This document shows positions 1-9,886 of a stretch of DNA of 64,000 nucleotides, in pieces (within the stretch, counting starts at the first letter, position 1; every line of letters begins with the position of its first letter). The stretch is from Streptomyces sp. NBC_01224 (GTDB taxonomy: Bacteria > Actinomycetota > Actinomycetes > Streptomycetales > Streptomycetaceae), in NCBI RefSeq assembly GCF_036002945.1, contig NZ_CP108529.1:6877001-6941000 (forward strand), written 5' to 3'. Position numbers and translations under genes: made by a program. The notes under the pieces are model-generated. The model ran no database searches and was not told the origin of the DNA. It was given only the letters and a program-made list of their open reading frames with translations.

Positions 1-399
1 AAGCGCCTCGAAGAGGTCTGGCTGCCCGAGGACGACGACCCCGTCGTCCTGCCCCGCTCCAGTGAGGGCCTCTATCTCCTCCAGCGTGTCCGTGACGAGG
101 CCCACCGCTTCGCGATCACGTATCAGCGCGCCAAGCGGGCCAAGCGCATCCGTTCCAGCCCCCTGGATGCCGTCGCCGGCCTCGGCGAGACCCGGAAACA
201 GGCGCTGATCAAGCATTTCGGCTCCGTGAAGAAGCTGAAGCAGGCGACAATCGACGAGATCTGCGAGGTTCCGGGGATAGGCCGCAGGACTGCGGAATCG
301 GTGGCTGTCGCCCTGGCCTCGGCTGCCCCGGCCACGCCCGCCGTGAACACGGCGACAGGAGAGATCATTGAAGATGACGACGGGGGCAGCACGACATGA
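1..399 (+). CDS. uvrC: UvrC, excinuclease ABC subunit C (3' end only)
   Basis: The last 132 codons of UvrC, the nuclease subunit of the UvrABC nucleotide-excision repair complex. The gene begins before the window. The visible part reads through the C-terminal RNase H-like nuclease region (DEAHRFAITYQRAKRAKR) and ends with a helix-hairpin-helix DNA-binding segment (LKQATIDEICEVPGIGRRTAE), followed by an Ala/Pro-rich and acidic tail. The tga stop (397-399) overlaps the ATG of rapZ as ATGA, the usual uvrC-rapZ-yvcK-whiA arrangement of actinobacteria. Identification rests on the HhH motif and this context; the catalytic GIY-YIG domain lies outside the window. Confidence 0.93.
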   Translation, partial: KRLEEVWLPEDDDPVVLPRSSEGLYLLQRVRDEAHRFAITYQRAKRAKRIRSSPLDAVAGLGETRKQALIKHFGSVKKLKQATIDEICEVPGIGRRTAESVAVALASAAPATPAVNTATGEIIEDDDGGSTT

Positions 400-1367
400 C
401 TGAGCACGAACACGAACATGAAGTCGAGCACAACAGCACCGACCGAGCAGACGGAGCAGGACACGTGAGTACGGGCACCACGATCGAGACGGGTGACGGG
501 AACGCGGCCATTCCCGAGCTGGTGATCATCTCGGGGATGTCGGGCGCCGGGCGCAGCACCGCGGCCAAGTGTCTGGAGGACCTCGGCTGGTTCGTCGTCG
601 ACAACCTGCCGCCCGCCCTGATCCCCACCATGGTCGAGCTCGGCGCCCGCTCTCAGGGCAACGTGGCCCGGATCGCCGTCGTCGTCGACGTGCGGGGCCG
701 CCGCTTCTTCGACAACCTCCGCGAGTCCCTCGCGGACCTGGAGGCAAAGCACGTCACCCGGCGCATCGTCTTCCTGGAGTCCTCCGACGACGCGCTGGTC
801 CGGCGCTTCGAGTCGGTCCGCCGCCCGCACCCCCTCCAGGGCGACGGCCGGATCGTCGACGGCATCGCCGCCGAGCGCGACCTGCTGCGCGAGCTGCGCG
901 GCGACGCCGACCTGGTGATCGACACCTCCAGCCTCAATGTGCACGAACTGCGCGCCAAGATGGACGCCCAGTTCGCCGGCGACGAGGAGCCGGAGCTGCG
1001 CGCCACGGTGATGTCGTTCGGCTTCAAGTACGGCCTGCCGGTCGACGCCGACCTGGTGGTCGACTGCCGCTTCCTGCCCAACCCGCACTGGGTCCCCGAG
1101 CTGCGCCCGTTCACCGGACTCAACGAAGAGGTCTCCGCCTACGTCTTCGACCAACCCGGCGCCAAGGAATTCCTCAACCAGTACACGGAGCTGCTCCAGC
1201 TCATCGCCGCCGGGTACCGCCGCGAGGGCAAGCGCTATGTGACGATCGCCGTCGGCTGCACGGGCGGCAAGCACCGCTCGGTCGCCATGTCCGAGAAGCT
1301 CGCGGCCAGGCTCGCGACCGAAGGCATCGAGACCGTCCTCGTCCACCGGGACATGGGGCGCGAGTGA
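396..1367 (+). CDS. rapZ: RapZ/YvcJ-family nucleotide-binding protein
   Basis: A P-loop protein of the RapZ/YvcJ family, 323 aa. Walker A is GMSGAGRST at residues 47-55. The family motif VVDNLPP and the C-terminal block IAVGCTGGKHRSVAMSE are present. In enterobacteria RapZ is an RNase adaptor controlling GlmS through sRNA; in Gram-positives YvcJ binds and hydrolyses nucleotides and its exact role is open. ATG 396 overlaps the uvrC stop and has a GGGGG run upstream. An in-frame GTG at 465 would remove a His/Glu-rich 23-residue leader (EHEHEHEVEH) and give 300 aa, nearer the family length, so the start is uncertain. The stop overlaps yvcK as GTGA. Confidence 0.93.
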   Translation: MTEHEHEHEVEHNSTDRADGAGHVSTGTTIETGDGNAAIPELVIISGMSGAGRSTAAKCLEDLGWFVVDNLPPALIPTMVELGARSQGNVARIAVVVDVRGRRFFDNLRESLADLEAKHVTRRIVFLESSDDALVRRFESVRRPHPLQGDGRIVDGIAAERDLLRELRGDADLVIDTSSLNVHELRAKMDAQFAGDEEPELRATVMSFGFKYGLPVDADLVVDCRFLPNPHWVPELRPFTGLNEEVSAYVFDQPGAKEFLNQYTELLQLIAAGYRREGKRYVTIAVGCTGGKHRSVAMSEKLAARLATEGIETVLVHRDMGRE

Positions 1368-2398
1368 CCAGCCGTAATCTGCGCCTGCGCCGGCTGCGCA
1401 GAGCCACCTCTGCGATCTCCGGCCGCAAGCGCAGCGCGCAGCCCAAGGTCGTCGCCCTCGGCGGGGGCATGGGCCTGTCCGCGTCGCTCGCGGCGCTCCG
1501 CCGGATCACCGGCGATCTCACGGCCGTGGTCACCGTCGCCGACGACGGCGGCTCCAGCGGCCGGCTCCGCGAGGAGCTCGGCGTCCTGCCCCCCGGCGAC
1601 CTGCGCAAGGCGCTCGCGGCCCTGTGCGGTGACGACGACTGGGGCCAGACCTGGGCCCAGGTCATCCAGCACCGCTTCCAGTCCAAGGGCGATCTGCACG
1701 AGCACGCGGTCGGCAATCTGCTGATCGTCGCTCTGTGGGAGCAGCTCGGCGACCACGTCCAGGCCCTGGACCTGGTCGGCAAGCTCCTCGGGGCGCACGG
1801 CCGGGTGCTGCCCATGTCCGCCGTGCCGCTGGAGCTCCAGGCGCTCGTACGGGGACACGACCCGGCCCGCCCGGATGACGTGGACACGGTGCGGGGCCAG
1901 GCCACCGTGGCGCTCACCCCGGGCGAGGTGCAGTCCGTCCACCTCGTTCCGAACGACCCGCCGGCCGTTCCCGAGGCTGTCGCGGCGGTCCTCGACGCGG
2001 ACTGGGTGGTGCTCGGCCCGGGGTCCTGGTTCTCCTCCGTGATCCCGCATCTGCTCGTCCCGGAACTGCTCGACGCGCTGATCGAGACCAAGGCCCGCAA
2101 GGTCCTCTCGCTCAACCTCGCACCGCAACCCGGCGAAACTGATGGCTTCTCTCCGCAGCGTCATTTGGAGGTTTTGGGACGACACGCCCCTAAACTCGCC
2201 ATGGACGTGGTGCTGGCCGACGAAGCCGCCGTGCCCGATCGCGAGTCCCTCGCCGACGCCGCCAAGTGGCTCGGCGCCGCGGTCGAGCTGGCGCCGGTGG
2301 CCTCACCCGACGGCGTTCCGATTCATGATCCGGAGCTGTTGGCCGCCGCGTACGACCGTATTTTTCGGATGCATGGAAGGATCGGCCCATGGCGATGA
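1364..2398 (+). CDS. yvcK: YvcK/CofD-like gluconeogenesis factor
   Basis: A 344-aa YvcK-family protein with the CofD-like Rossmann fold. It shows the glycine motif GGGMG near residues 33-37 and the conserved block VADDGGSSGRLREELG. In Bacillus and mycobacteria YvcK is needed for growth on gluconeogenic carbon sources and for cell-wall homeostasis, and binds UDP-sugars; that role is inferred here by family. GTG 1364 overlaps the rapZ stop by four bases and avoids a long out-of-context upstream extension. The 3' end overlaps whiA by 10 bases, so rapZ-yvcK-whiA are translationally coupled. Confidence 0.92.
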   Translation: MTSRNLRLRRLRRATSAISGRKRSAQPKVVALGGGMGLSASLAALRRITGDLTAVVTVADDGGSSGRLREELGVLPPGDLRKALAALCGDDDWGQTWAQVIQHRFQSKGDLHEHAVGNLLIVALWEQLGDHVQALDLVGKLLGAHGRVLPMSAVPLELQALVRGHDPARPDDVDTVRGQATVALTPGEVQSVHLVPNDPPAVPEAVAAVLDADWVVLGPGSWFSSVIPHLLVPELLDALIETKARKVLSLNLAPQPGETDGFSPQRHLEVLGRHAPKLAMDVVLADEAAVPDRESLADAAKWLGAAVELAPVASPDGVPIHDPELLAAAYDRIFRMHGRIGPWR

Positions 2399-3378
2399 CG
2401 CCGGCGGTGAAGGACGAAATCTCTCGGCTTCCCGTGACCCGGACCTGCTGCAGGAAGGCAGAAGTCTCGGCGATTCTTCGGTTCGCAGGTGGGCTGCACC
2501 TGGTGAGCGGCCGGATTGTGATCGAGGCGGAGCTGGACACCGCAATGGCGGCGCGCCGGCTGAAGCGGGACATTCTTGAGATCTTCGGGCACAGCTCGGA
2601 ACTGATCGTGATGGCTCCCGGCGGGCTGCGGCGTGGCTCCCGCTATGTCGTACGGGTGGTGGCGGGCGGCGATCAGCTGGCCCGCCAGACCGGCCTGGTG
2701 GACGGCCGCGGCCGTCCCATCCGCGGCCTGCCCCCGCAGGTGGTCTCGGGGGCCACCTGCGATGCCGAGGCCGCCTGGCGCGGGGCCTTCCTGGCACATG
2801 GCTCGCTCACCGAGCCGGGCCGCTCCTCCTCGCTGGAGGTGACCTGCCCGGGCCCGGAGGCGGCGCTCGCGCTGGTCGGCGCGGCCCGCAGGCTCTCCAT
2901 CGCGGCGAAGGCCCGCGAGGTGCGCGGGGTGGACCGGGTCGTCGTCCGTGACGGCGACGCGATCGGCGCCCTGCTCACCCGGCTCGGCGCCCATGAGTCG
3001 GTGCTGGCCTGGGAGGAGCGGCGGATGCGCCGCGAGGTCCGCGCCACCGCGAACCGGCTCGCCAACTTCGACGACGCCAACCTGCGCCGTTCCGCGCGGG
3101 CCGCGGTCGCCGCGGGCGCCCGGGTGGGGCGCGCGCTGGAGATCCTGGGCGAGGAGGTGCCCGAGCACCTCGCGGCGGCCGGACGGCTGCGCATGGAGCA
3201 CAAGCAGGCCTCCTTGGAGGAGTTGGGCGCGCTCGCCGACCCGCCGCTGACCAAGGACGCGGTCGCCGGCCGGATCCGACGGCTGCTGGCGATGGCCGAC
3301 AAGCGGGCCCAGGATCTGGGTATCCCGGGCACGGAATCCACCCTCAGCGAGGAGCTCGCCGACGGCCTGGTGGGCTGA
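2389..3378 (+). CDS. whiA: WhiA, sporulation transcription factor
   Basis: A 329-aa WhiA protein. The family has an N-terminal domain related to LAGLIDADG homing endonucleases but without nuclease activity, and a C-terminal helix-turn-helix; here the C-terminal DNA-binding part is seen from about residue 230 (MEHKQASLEELGALADPPLTKDAVAGRIRRL). In Streptomyces WhiA works with WhiB to switch aerial hyphae to sporulation septation. The ATG lies inside the end of yvcK. A strong perfect hairpin about 100 bases downstream probably ends the operon. Confidence 0.95.
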   Translation: MAMTPAVKDEISRLPVTRTCCRKAEVSAILRFAGGLHLVSGRIVIEAELDTAMAARRLKRDILEIFGHSSELIVMAPGGLRRGSRYVVRVVAGGDQLARQTGLVDGRGRPIRGLPPQVVSGATCDAEAAWRGAFLAHGSLTEPGRSSSLEVTCPGPEAALALVGAARRLSIAAKAREVRGVDRVVVRDGDAIGALLTRLGAHESVLAWEERRMRREVRATANRLANFDDANLRRSARAAVAAGARVGRALEILGEEVPEHLAAAGRLRMEHKQASLEELGALADPPLTKDAVAGRIRRLLAMADKRAQDLGIPGTESTLSEELADGLVG

Positions 3379-3477
3379 CCCGCGACGGCCATGAAGTCGG
3401 CCGGATACAGAACGCGCGGCATTCCCAGGAACGTTGACGCTCCGTAATCATGGCTGCCGGTACGGCCGAGTATCCGA

Positions 3478-3510
3478 AGGCCCGTACTCCTGCCCGAGGA
3501 GTACGGGCCT
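3478..3510 (+). terminator. Hairpin terminator after whiA
   Basis: Perfect 13-bp inverted repeat (AGGCCCGTACTCC / GGAGTACGGGCCT) around a 7-base loop, midway between whiA and gap. There is no U-tract, as usual in Streptomyces. The remaining 130 bases up to gap must hold the gap promoter. Confidence 0.75.
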
Positions 3511-3639
3511 CGGCGGTTCCTACGGCCCTGCTCGATGTCACCCCGGGGCCGTCGGAGAGGTAGGGTCGGAGGCGGTCGGGGACATCTCATACAACTCGCC
3601 GGGGTGGAAACCCCGCGTACCTAACGAGGAGATCGGTTC

Positions 3640-4647
<1,008 letters not shown>

Positions 4648-4678
4648 CCGCCGAATCGGCAGGCACCTCGATGTGAGC

Positions 4679-4720
4679 ACGGGGCTCGAACAGCGCAACG
4701 CAGCGCCGTTCGAGCCCCGT
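4679..4720 (+). terminator. Hairpin between gap and pgk
   Basis: Perfect 13-bp inverted repeat ACGGGGCTCGAAC / GTTCGAGCCCCGT around a 16-base loop, 31 bases after the gap stop and about 36 before pgk. It probably acts as a partial terminator or 3' mRNA stabiliser, setting gap expression above pgk-tpiA. Confidence 0.65.
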
Positions 4721-4756
4721 TGCATGCTCTCTCGTCATCCCAAGGAGTCCAGCAAG

Positions 4757-5968
4757 ATGAAGACGATCGACGAACTTCTCGCCGAAGGGGTCACCGGCAA
4801 GCGCGTATTCGTCCGCGCCGACCTCAACGTGCCGTTGAGCGGCACCACCATCACCGACGACGGCCGTATCCGTGCCGTCCAGCCGACCGTGGAGAAGCTG
4901 GCCGCGGCCGGTGCGCGGGTCATCGTCGCCTCGCATCTGGGCCGCCCCAAGGGCGCCCCGGACCCCGCCTTCTCCCTGGCGCCCGCCGCGGCCCGTCTCG
5001 GTGAGCTCCTCGGCGCCGATGTGGCCTTCGCGACCGACACGGTCGGCGAGTCCGCCCGCGCCACGGTCGCCGCGCTCACCGACGGCCGGGTCGCCGTCAT
5101 CGAGAACCTCCGCTTCAACCCCGGTGAGACGTCGAAGGACGACGCCGAGCGCGGCGCGTTCGCCGACCAGCTCGCCGAGCTCGCCGATGTGTACGTGGGC
5201 GACGGCTTCGGGGCCGTCCACCGCAAGCACGCCTCGGTCTTCGACCTCCCGGCCCGGCTGCCGCACGCCGCCGGCGACCTGATCGCCACCGAGGTCGGCG
5301 TCCTGAAGAAGCTCACCGAGAACGTCGAGCGCCCGTACGCCGTCGTGCTCGGCGGCTCCAAGGTCTCCGACAAGCTCGGCGTCATCGACCACCTGCTGGA
5401 GCGAGCCGACCGCATCCTCATCGGCGGCGGTATGGCGTACACCTTCCTCAAGGCCCAGGGCCACGAGGTCGGCAGCTCCCTCCTCCAGGAGGACCAGATC
5501 CCGGCGGTGCTGGAGTACCTCAAGCGCGCCGAGGACAAGGGCGTGGAGTTCGTGCTCCCCGTCGACGTCGTGGTCTCCGAGCAGTTCCCGGACCTCAGGA
5601 CCAAGGCTCCGACCGAGCACCGCACCGTGCCCGCGGACGCCATCCCGGCCGGTTTCATGGGCCTGGACAACGGCCCCGAGACCAACAAGCTGTATGCCTC
5701 GAAGCTCGCCGACGCCGTCACCGTCTTCTGGAACGGCCCGATGGGCGTCTTCGAGCACCCCGATTACGCCGAGGGCACCCGGGCCGTCGCCCAGGCCCTC
5801 GTCGACTCCGAGGGCTTCAGTGTCGTCGGCGGTGGCGACTCCGCCGCGGCCGTCCGCATCCTGGGCTTCGACGAGAACGCATTCGGACACATCTCGACCG
5901 GTGGCGGTGCCAGCCTCGAATACCTCGAGGGCAAGACGCTTCCCGGCCTCGCCGCACTGGAGGACTGA
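4757..5968 (+). CDS. pgk: Phosphoglycerate kinase
   Basis: A 403-aa phosphoglycerate kinase, making ATP from 1,3-bisphosphoglycerate and ADP. The N-terminal signature RVFVRADLNVPLSG, the substrate-loop segment VIVASHLGRPKG and the nucleotide-binding C-terminal stretch VVGGGDSAAAVRILG are all present. ATG 4757 is preceded by AAGGAG (4742-4747); the frame is open upstream, but that part overlaps the gap-pgk hairpin and is not protein-like. tpiA follows after 6 bases. Confidence 0.97.
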   Translation: MKTIDELLAEGVTGKRVFVRADLNVPLSGTTITDDGRIRAVQPTVEKLAAAGARVIVASHLGRPKGAPDPAFSLAPAAARLGELLGADVAFATDTVGESARATVAALTDGRVAVIENLRFNPGETSKDDAERGAFADQLAELADVYVGDGFGAVHRKHASVFDLPARLPHAAGDLIATEVGVLKKLTENVERPYAVVLGGSKVSDKLGVIDHLLERADRILIGGGMAYTFLKAQGHEVGSSLLQEDQIPAVLEYLKRAEDKGVEFVLPVDVVVSEQFPDLRTKAPTEHRTVPADAIPAGFMGLDNGPETNKLYASKLADAVTVFWNGPMGVFEHPDYAEGTRAVAQALVDSEGFSVVGGGDSAAAVRILGFDENAFGHISTGGGASLEYLEGKTLPGLAALED

Positions 5969-5974
5969 CTTTTC

Positions 5975-6751
5975 ATGAACACCCGTACCCCGCTGATGGC
6001 GGGCAACTGGAAGATGAACCTCAACCACCTCGAGGCCATCGCACACGTCCAGAAGCTCGCCTTCGCCCTGGCCGACAAGGACTACGACGCCGTCGAGGTC
6101 GCCGTCCTGCCGCCCTTCACCGACCTGCGCTCCGTGCAGACCCTGGTGGACGGCGACAAGCTGAAGATCAAGTACGGCGCCCAGGACATCTCGGCGCACG
6201 ACTCCGGCGCGTACACCGGTGAGATCTCCGGCCCGATGCTCGCCAAGCTGAAGTGCACCTATGTCACCGTCGGCCACAGCGAGCGCCGCCAGTACCACGG
6301 CGAGACCGACGAGATCTGCAACACCAAGGTGAAGGCCGCTTTCAAGCACGGCCTGACCCCGATCCTCTGCGTCGGCGAGGAACTGGAGGTCCGTGAGGCG
6401 GGCAATCACGTCGCACACACGCTCGCGCAGGTCGACGGTGGTCTCAAGGACGTCCCCGCCGAGCTGGCCGAGTCGATCGTGATCGCGTACGAGCCGGTCT
6501 GGGCGATCGGGACCGGCAAGGTCTGCGGCGCCGGCGACGCCCAGGAGGTCTGCGGGGCGATCCGCAGCCGCCTCGCCGAGCTGTACTCGCAGGAACTGGC
6601 CGACACGGTCCGTATTCAGTACGGAGGCTCGGTGAAGTCCGGGAACGTCGCCGAGATCATGTCGAAGCCCGATGTGGACGGCGCGCTGATCGGCGGGGCC
6701 GCACTGGACGCCGACGAGTTCGTCAAGATCGTCCGCTTCCGCGACCAGTGA
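5975..6751 (+). CDS. tpiA: Triosephosphate isomerase
   Basis: A 258-aa TIM-barrel enzyme interconverting dihydroxyacetone phosphate and glyceraldehyde-3-phosphate. Substrate residues N11 and K13 (GNWKMN), the histidine motif GHSERR and the catalytic glutamate motif AYEPVWAIGTGK are intact. It starts 6 bases after pgk and so belongs to the same transcript. A 10-bp GC hairpin follows the stop. Confidence 0.97.
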   Translation: MNTRTPLMAGNWKMNLNHLEAIAHVQKLAFALADKDYDAVEVAVLPPFTDLRSVQTLVDGDKLKIKYGAQDISAHDSGAYTGEISGPMLAKLKCTYVTVGHSERRQYHGETDEICNTKVKAAFKHGLTPILCVGEELEVREAGNHVAHTLAQVDGGLKDVPAELAESIVIAYEPVWAIGTGKVCGAGDAQEVCGAIRSRLAELYSQELADTVRIQYGGSVKSGNVAEIMSKPDVDGALIGGAALDADEFVKIVRFRDQ

Positions 6752-6782
6752 GTATGCGGTAGCGCGGATCCGTCGTACCCTT

Positions 6783-6819
6783 GCGGGGGCCGAGGAGGGT
6801 GTAGCCTCCCGGCCCCCGC
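6783..6819 (+). terminator. Hairpin terminator after tpiA
   Basis: Perfect 10-bp arms (GCGGGGGCCG / CGGCCCCCGC) extended by internal GAGG/CCTC pairing, between tpiA and secG. It probably closes the glycolytic operon. Confidence 0.75.
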
Positions 6820-6865
6820 TGTTCGCACATGCAGTCCAGAGAATTCCGGAAAGTAGGGACCAGCC

Positions 6866-7102
6866 GTGATTTTGGCGTTCGAGATCGCCCTGATCGTCTT
6901 CAGCCTGCTGCTGATGCTGCTGGTGCTGATGCACAAGGGCAAGGGCGGCGGCCTCTCCGACATGTTCGGTGGCGGTATGCAGTCGTCCGTGGGCGGCTCC
7001 TCGGTCGCCGAGCGGAACCTCGACCGGATCACCGTGTTCATCGGTCTGGCCTGGTTCGCGTGCATTGTCGTGCTTGGTCTGCTGATCAAGCTGGACAGCT
7101 GA
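6866..7102 (+). CDS. secG: SecG, preprotein translocase subunit
   Basis: A 78-aa SecG, the small accessory subunit of the SecYEG translocon in the cytoplasmic membrane. It has two hydrophobic helices (about residues 3-20 and 52-72) around a glycine-rich cytoplasmic loop (KGKGGGLSDMFGGG), the SecG hallmark. The GTG start at 6866 has AGGGA upstream. Location directly after tpiA is conserved in many Gram-positives. Confidence 0.93.
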   Translation: MILAFEIALIVFSLLLMLLVLMHKGKGGGLSDMFGGGMQSSVGGSSVAERNLDRITVFIGLAWFACIVVLGLLIKLDS

Positions 7103-7210
7103 CCCGTCGTACGCGATTCCGGTGAGGGTGTAACTCCTTTCACTGGACGCGCGTTGGGCCTTACGTAGACTGGGGCATCTTCGAGCACCATCACGCAGGG
7201 AGTTACGACC

Positions 7211-7546
7211 GTGGCAAGTGGCAACGCGATCCGGGGAAGCCGGGTCGGAGCGGGGCCGATGGGGGAGGCCGAGCGGGGCGAGTCCGCGCCGCGCCTCCGC
7301 ATCTCCTTCTGGTGCTCGAACGGGCACGAGACGCAGCCGAGCTTCGCCAGTGACGCGCAGGTACCGGAGACTTGGGACTGCCCGCGCTGTGGTTTCCCGG
7401 CCGGCCAGGACCGGGACAGCCCGCCTGACCCGCCGCGCACCGAACCGTACAAGACGCACCTCGCGTACGTACGTGAGCGGCGCAGCGATGCGGACGGCGA
7501 GGCCATCCTCGCCGAGGCCCTGGCAAAACTCCGGGGTGAGATCTAG
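7211..7546 (+). CDS. rbpA: RbpA, RNA polymerase-binding protein
   Basis: A 111-aa RbpA, the actinobacterial protein that binds RNA polymerase and the principal sigma factor and stabilises the open complex; it also affects rifampicin tolerance. The opening MASGNAIRGSRVGAGPMGE, the cysteine motifs WCSNGH and CPRCGFPAG, and the C-terminal sigma-interacting helix (EAILAEALAKLRGEI) match the family. GTG 7211 is chosen by homology to the conserved N-terminus. A strong hairpin follows 10 bases after the stop. In Streptomyces coelicolor the gene is under the thiol-stress sigma factor SigR; I did not find a clear SigR promoter here. Confidence 0.95.
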   Translation: MASGNAIRGSRVGAGPMGEAERGESAPRLRISFWCSNGHETQPSFASDAQVPETWDCPRCGFPAGQDRDSPPDPPRTEPYKTHLAYVRERRSDADGEAILAEALAKLRGEI

Positions 7547-7556
7547 TTGTTGTTCA

Positions 7557-7588
7557 CCGGCCGGACACCTCACGGGGTGTCCGGCCGG
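7557..7588 (+). terminator. Hairpin terminator after rbpA
   Basis: Perfect 13-bp arms CCGGCCGGACACC / GGTGTCCGGCCGG with a 6-base loop, starting 10 bases after the rbpA stop. Confidence 0.85.
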
Positions 7589-7701
7589 ACTGCTTTCGCC
7601 GTGCCGCAGCTCGCCATTGCCTCGTCAACCCCTCTGATCAATTAAGTTGGAAGGGCAGCGGGGCATCTGCAGGCACGAGAAGAAGTGGGCTGATATCCGG
7701 G

Positions 7702-9378
7702 ATGAATACTCCAAGCCGAACCAGGCTCAACCAGACGCCCGAGTGGACCGCTCTGGGCAAGCACCGCGAGCAGCTCGGGGCGACACATCTGCGGCAGCTC
7801 TTTGCGGACGACCCGGAGCGCGGCACCGGATACACCCTCCGGGTCGGCGATCTGTATGTCGACTACTCCAAGCACCTGGTCACCGACGAGACGCTCCGAC
7901 TGCTCCGCGAGCTCGCCGTGGCCACCGGCGTGGCTGAGCTGCGGGACGCGATGTTCCGCGGCGAGAAGATCAACACCACCGAGGGCCGCGCCGTCCTGCA
8001 CACCGCGCTGCGTGCCCCGCGCGATGCGGTGATCGAGGTCGACGGCGAGAACGTGGTGCCCGCCGTGCACGCCGTACTCGACAAGATGGCGGCCTTCTCC
8101 GACCGCATCAGGTCGGGGGAGTGGACCGGTCACACCGGCAAGCGCATCAAAAACATCGTCAACATCGGCATCGGCGGCTCCGACCTCGGCCCCGCCATGG
8201 CGTACGAGGTGCTGCGCTCCTTCACGGACCGCTCGCTCACCGTGCGCTTCGTGTCGAACGTCGACGGCGCCGACCTCCACGAGGCCGTGCGCGATCTCGA
8301 CCCGGCCGAGACGCTCTTCGTCATCGCGTCGAAGACCTTCACCACGATCGAGACCATCACCAACGCCACCTCTGCCCGAAACTGGCTGCTGACCGGGCTG
8401 AAGGCCGATCAGGACGCCGTCGCCAAGCACTTCGTGGCGCTGTCCACGAACGCCGAGAAGGTCGCGGACTTCGGCATCGACACCGCCAACATGTTCGAGT
8501 TCTGGGACTGGGTCGGCGGCCGCTACTCGTACGACTCCGCCATCGGACTCTCGCTGATGATCGCCATCGGCCCGGACCGGTTCCGTGAGATGCTCGACGG
8601 CTTCCACCTCGTCGACGAGCACTTCCGCACCGCCCCCGCCGAGGACAACGTCCCGCTGCTGCTGGGCATGTTGGGCGTCTGGTACGGCGCCTTCTTCGAC
8701 GCACAGTCGCATGCCGTACTGCCCTACAGCCACTATCTGTCCAAGTTCACCGCGTACTTGCAGCAGCTGGACATGGAGTCCAACGGCAAGTCCGTGGACC
8801 GGGACGGCAATCCGGTCGACTGGCAGACCGGACCGGTCGTCTGGGGCACCCCCGGTACCAATGGGCAGCACGCCTATTACCAGCTGATCCACCAGGGCAC
8901 CAAGGTCATCCCGGCCGACTTCATCGGCTTCGCCGAGCCGGTCGCCGACCTGCTGCCCGGTCTGGTCGCCCAGCACGATCTGCTGATGGCCAACTTCTTC
9001 GCCCAGACCCAGGCGCTTGCCTTCGGCAAGACGCCGGACGAGGTCCGCGCCGAGGGCGTCGCCGAGGAGTTGGTGCCGCACAAGACCTTCCGGGGCAACC
9101 ACCCGACGACGACGATCCTGGCCGACAGGCTGACGCCGTCCGTCCTCGGCCAGCTGATCGCGCTGTACGAGCACAAGGTCTTCGTCCAGGGGGCCATCTG
9201 GAACATCGACTCCTTCGACCAGTGGGGCGTCGAACTCGGCAAGGTCCTCGCCAAGAAGATCGAGCCGGTGCTGACCGGGACGTCGACATCGGCCGCCGCC
9301 GCGGCGGAGGGGGACGAGCAGCTGGACAGCTCGACCGCCGCGCTCGTCCAGGCGTACCGCGCCCGCAGGGGGCGCTGA
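7702..9378 (+). CDS. pgi: Glucose-6-phosphate isomerase
   Basis: A 558-aa phosphoglucose isomerase converting glucose-6-phosphate and fructose-6-phosphate. The SIS-domain motif VNIGIGGSDLGP, the phosphate-binding motif IASKTFTTIETITN, the PGI signature region and the C-terminal catalytic-histidine region (GNHPTTTIL) are present. A short acidic tail ends in ARRGR. Two PH-domain membrane proteins follow directly (4-base gap). It lies between glycolysis and pentose-phosphate genes, linking the two pathways. Confidence 0.97.
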   Translation: MNTPSRTRLNQTPEWTALGKHREQLGATHLRQLFADDPERGTGYTLRVGDLYVDYSKHLVTDETLRLLRELAVATGVAELRDAMFRGEKINTTEGRAVLHTALRAPRDAVIEVDGENVVPAVHAVLDKMAAFSDRIRSGEWTGHTGKRIKNIVNIGIGGSDLGPAMAYEVLRSFTDRSLTVRFVSNVDGADLHEAVRDLDPAETLFVIASKTFTTIETITNATSARNWLLTGLKADQDAVAKHFVALSTNAEKVADFGIDTANMFEFWDWVGGRYSYDSAIGLSLMIAIGPDRFREMLDGFHLVDEHFRTAPAEDNVPLLLGMLGVWYGAFFDAQSHAVLPYSHYLSKFTAYLQQLDMESNGKSVDRDGNPVDWQTGPVVWGTPGTNGQHAYYQLIHQGTKVIPADFIGFAEPVADLLPGLVAQHDLLMANFFAQTQALAFGKTPDEVRAEGVAEELVPHKTFRGNHPTTTILADRLTPSVLGQLIALYEHKVFVQGAIWNIDSFDQWGVELGKVLAKKIEPVLTGTSTSAAAAAEGDEQLDSSTAALVQAYRARRGR

Positions 9379-9382
9379 GCCG

Positions 9383-9886
9383 ATGACCACGGGGGAGCGG
9401 ACGGTGCGGCTGAGGCCGCCGAACAACACACTGGACCCGAGGGCCGTCGGCTGGTGGCGGGCCCAGTGGCTGCTGCTGACCGCGGCGCCGGTGGTCGTGC
9501 TGGCCGTGCTGGGAGCGTTCATCGAGCCAGCCCGGTTCTGGCTGCTGCTGCCCGCCGCGATCCTCGCGGTCCTCGGCATCGGCTGCGCCGTCCTCTTCCC
9601 CCTCTGGTGGTTCCGTACCCATCGCTGGGAGGTCACCGACGAGGCGGTGTACGTCAGAACCGGCGTTCTGAGGCAGGAGTGGCGGATCGCCCCGATGTCC
9701 CGGATCCAGACCGTGGACACCGTGCGCGGCCCGCTCGAACAGCTCTACCGGCTCGCCACGGTCACTGTGACCACGGCATCGTCCAAGGGCGCTCTGCGGA
9801 TCGAGGGACTGGGCCACGAACTGGCGGCCGAGCTGGCCGAGCGGCTGACCCGGATCACCCAGGAAACCCCCGGGGACGCCACATGA
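9383..9886 (+). CDS. Bacterial PH-domain (YdbS-like) membrane protein
   Basis: A 167-aa protein with two adjacent transmembrane helices (about residues 28-50 and 52-75) followed by one bacterial PH domain (bPH2/DUF304; core RTHRWEVTDEAVYVRTGVLRQEWRIAPMSRIQTVDTVRGPLEQ cut here in two by eye at IQTVD). The Bacillus pair YdbS-YdbT has the same layout and is linked to resistance to antimicrobial peptides; whether that applies here is unknown. The stop overlaps the next PH-domain gene as ATGA, so the two products probably form one membrane complex. Confidence 0.8.
   Translation: MTTGERTVRLRPPNNTLDPRAVGWWRAQWLLLTAAPVVVLAVLGAFIEPARFWLLLPAAILAVLGIGCAVLFPLWWFRTHRWEVTDEAVYVRTGVLRQEWRIAPMSRIQTVDTVRGPLEQLYRLATVTVTTASSKGALRIEGLGHELAAELAERLTRITQETPGDAT

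Noticed and set aside
123..1346. Minus-strand frame opposite uvrC-rapZ
   Set aside because: Low-complexity shadow of rapZ.
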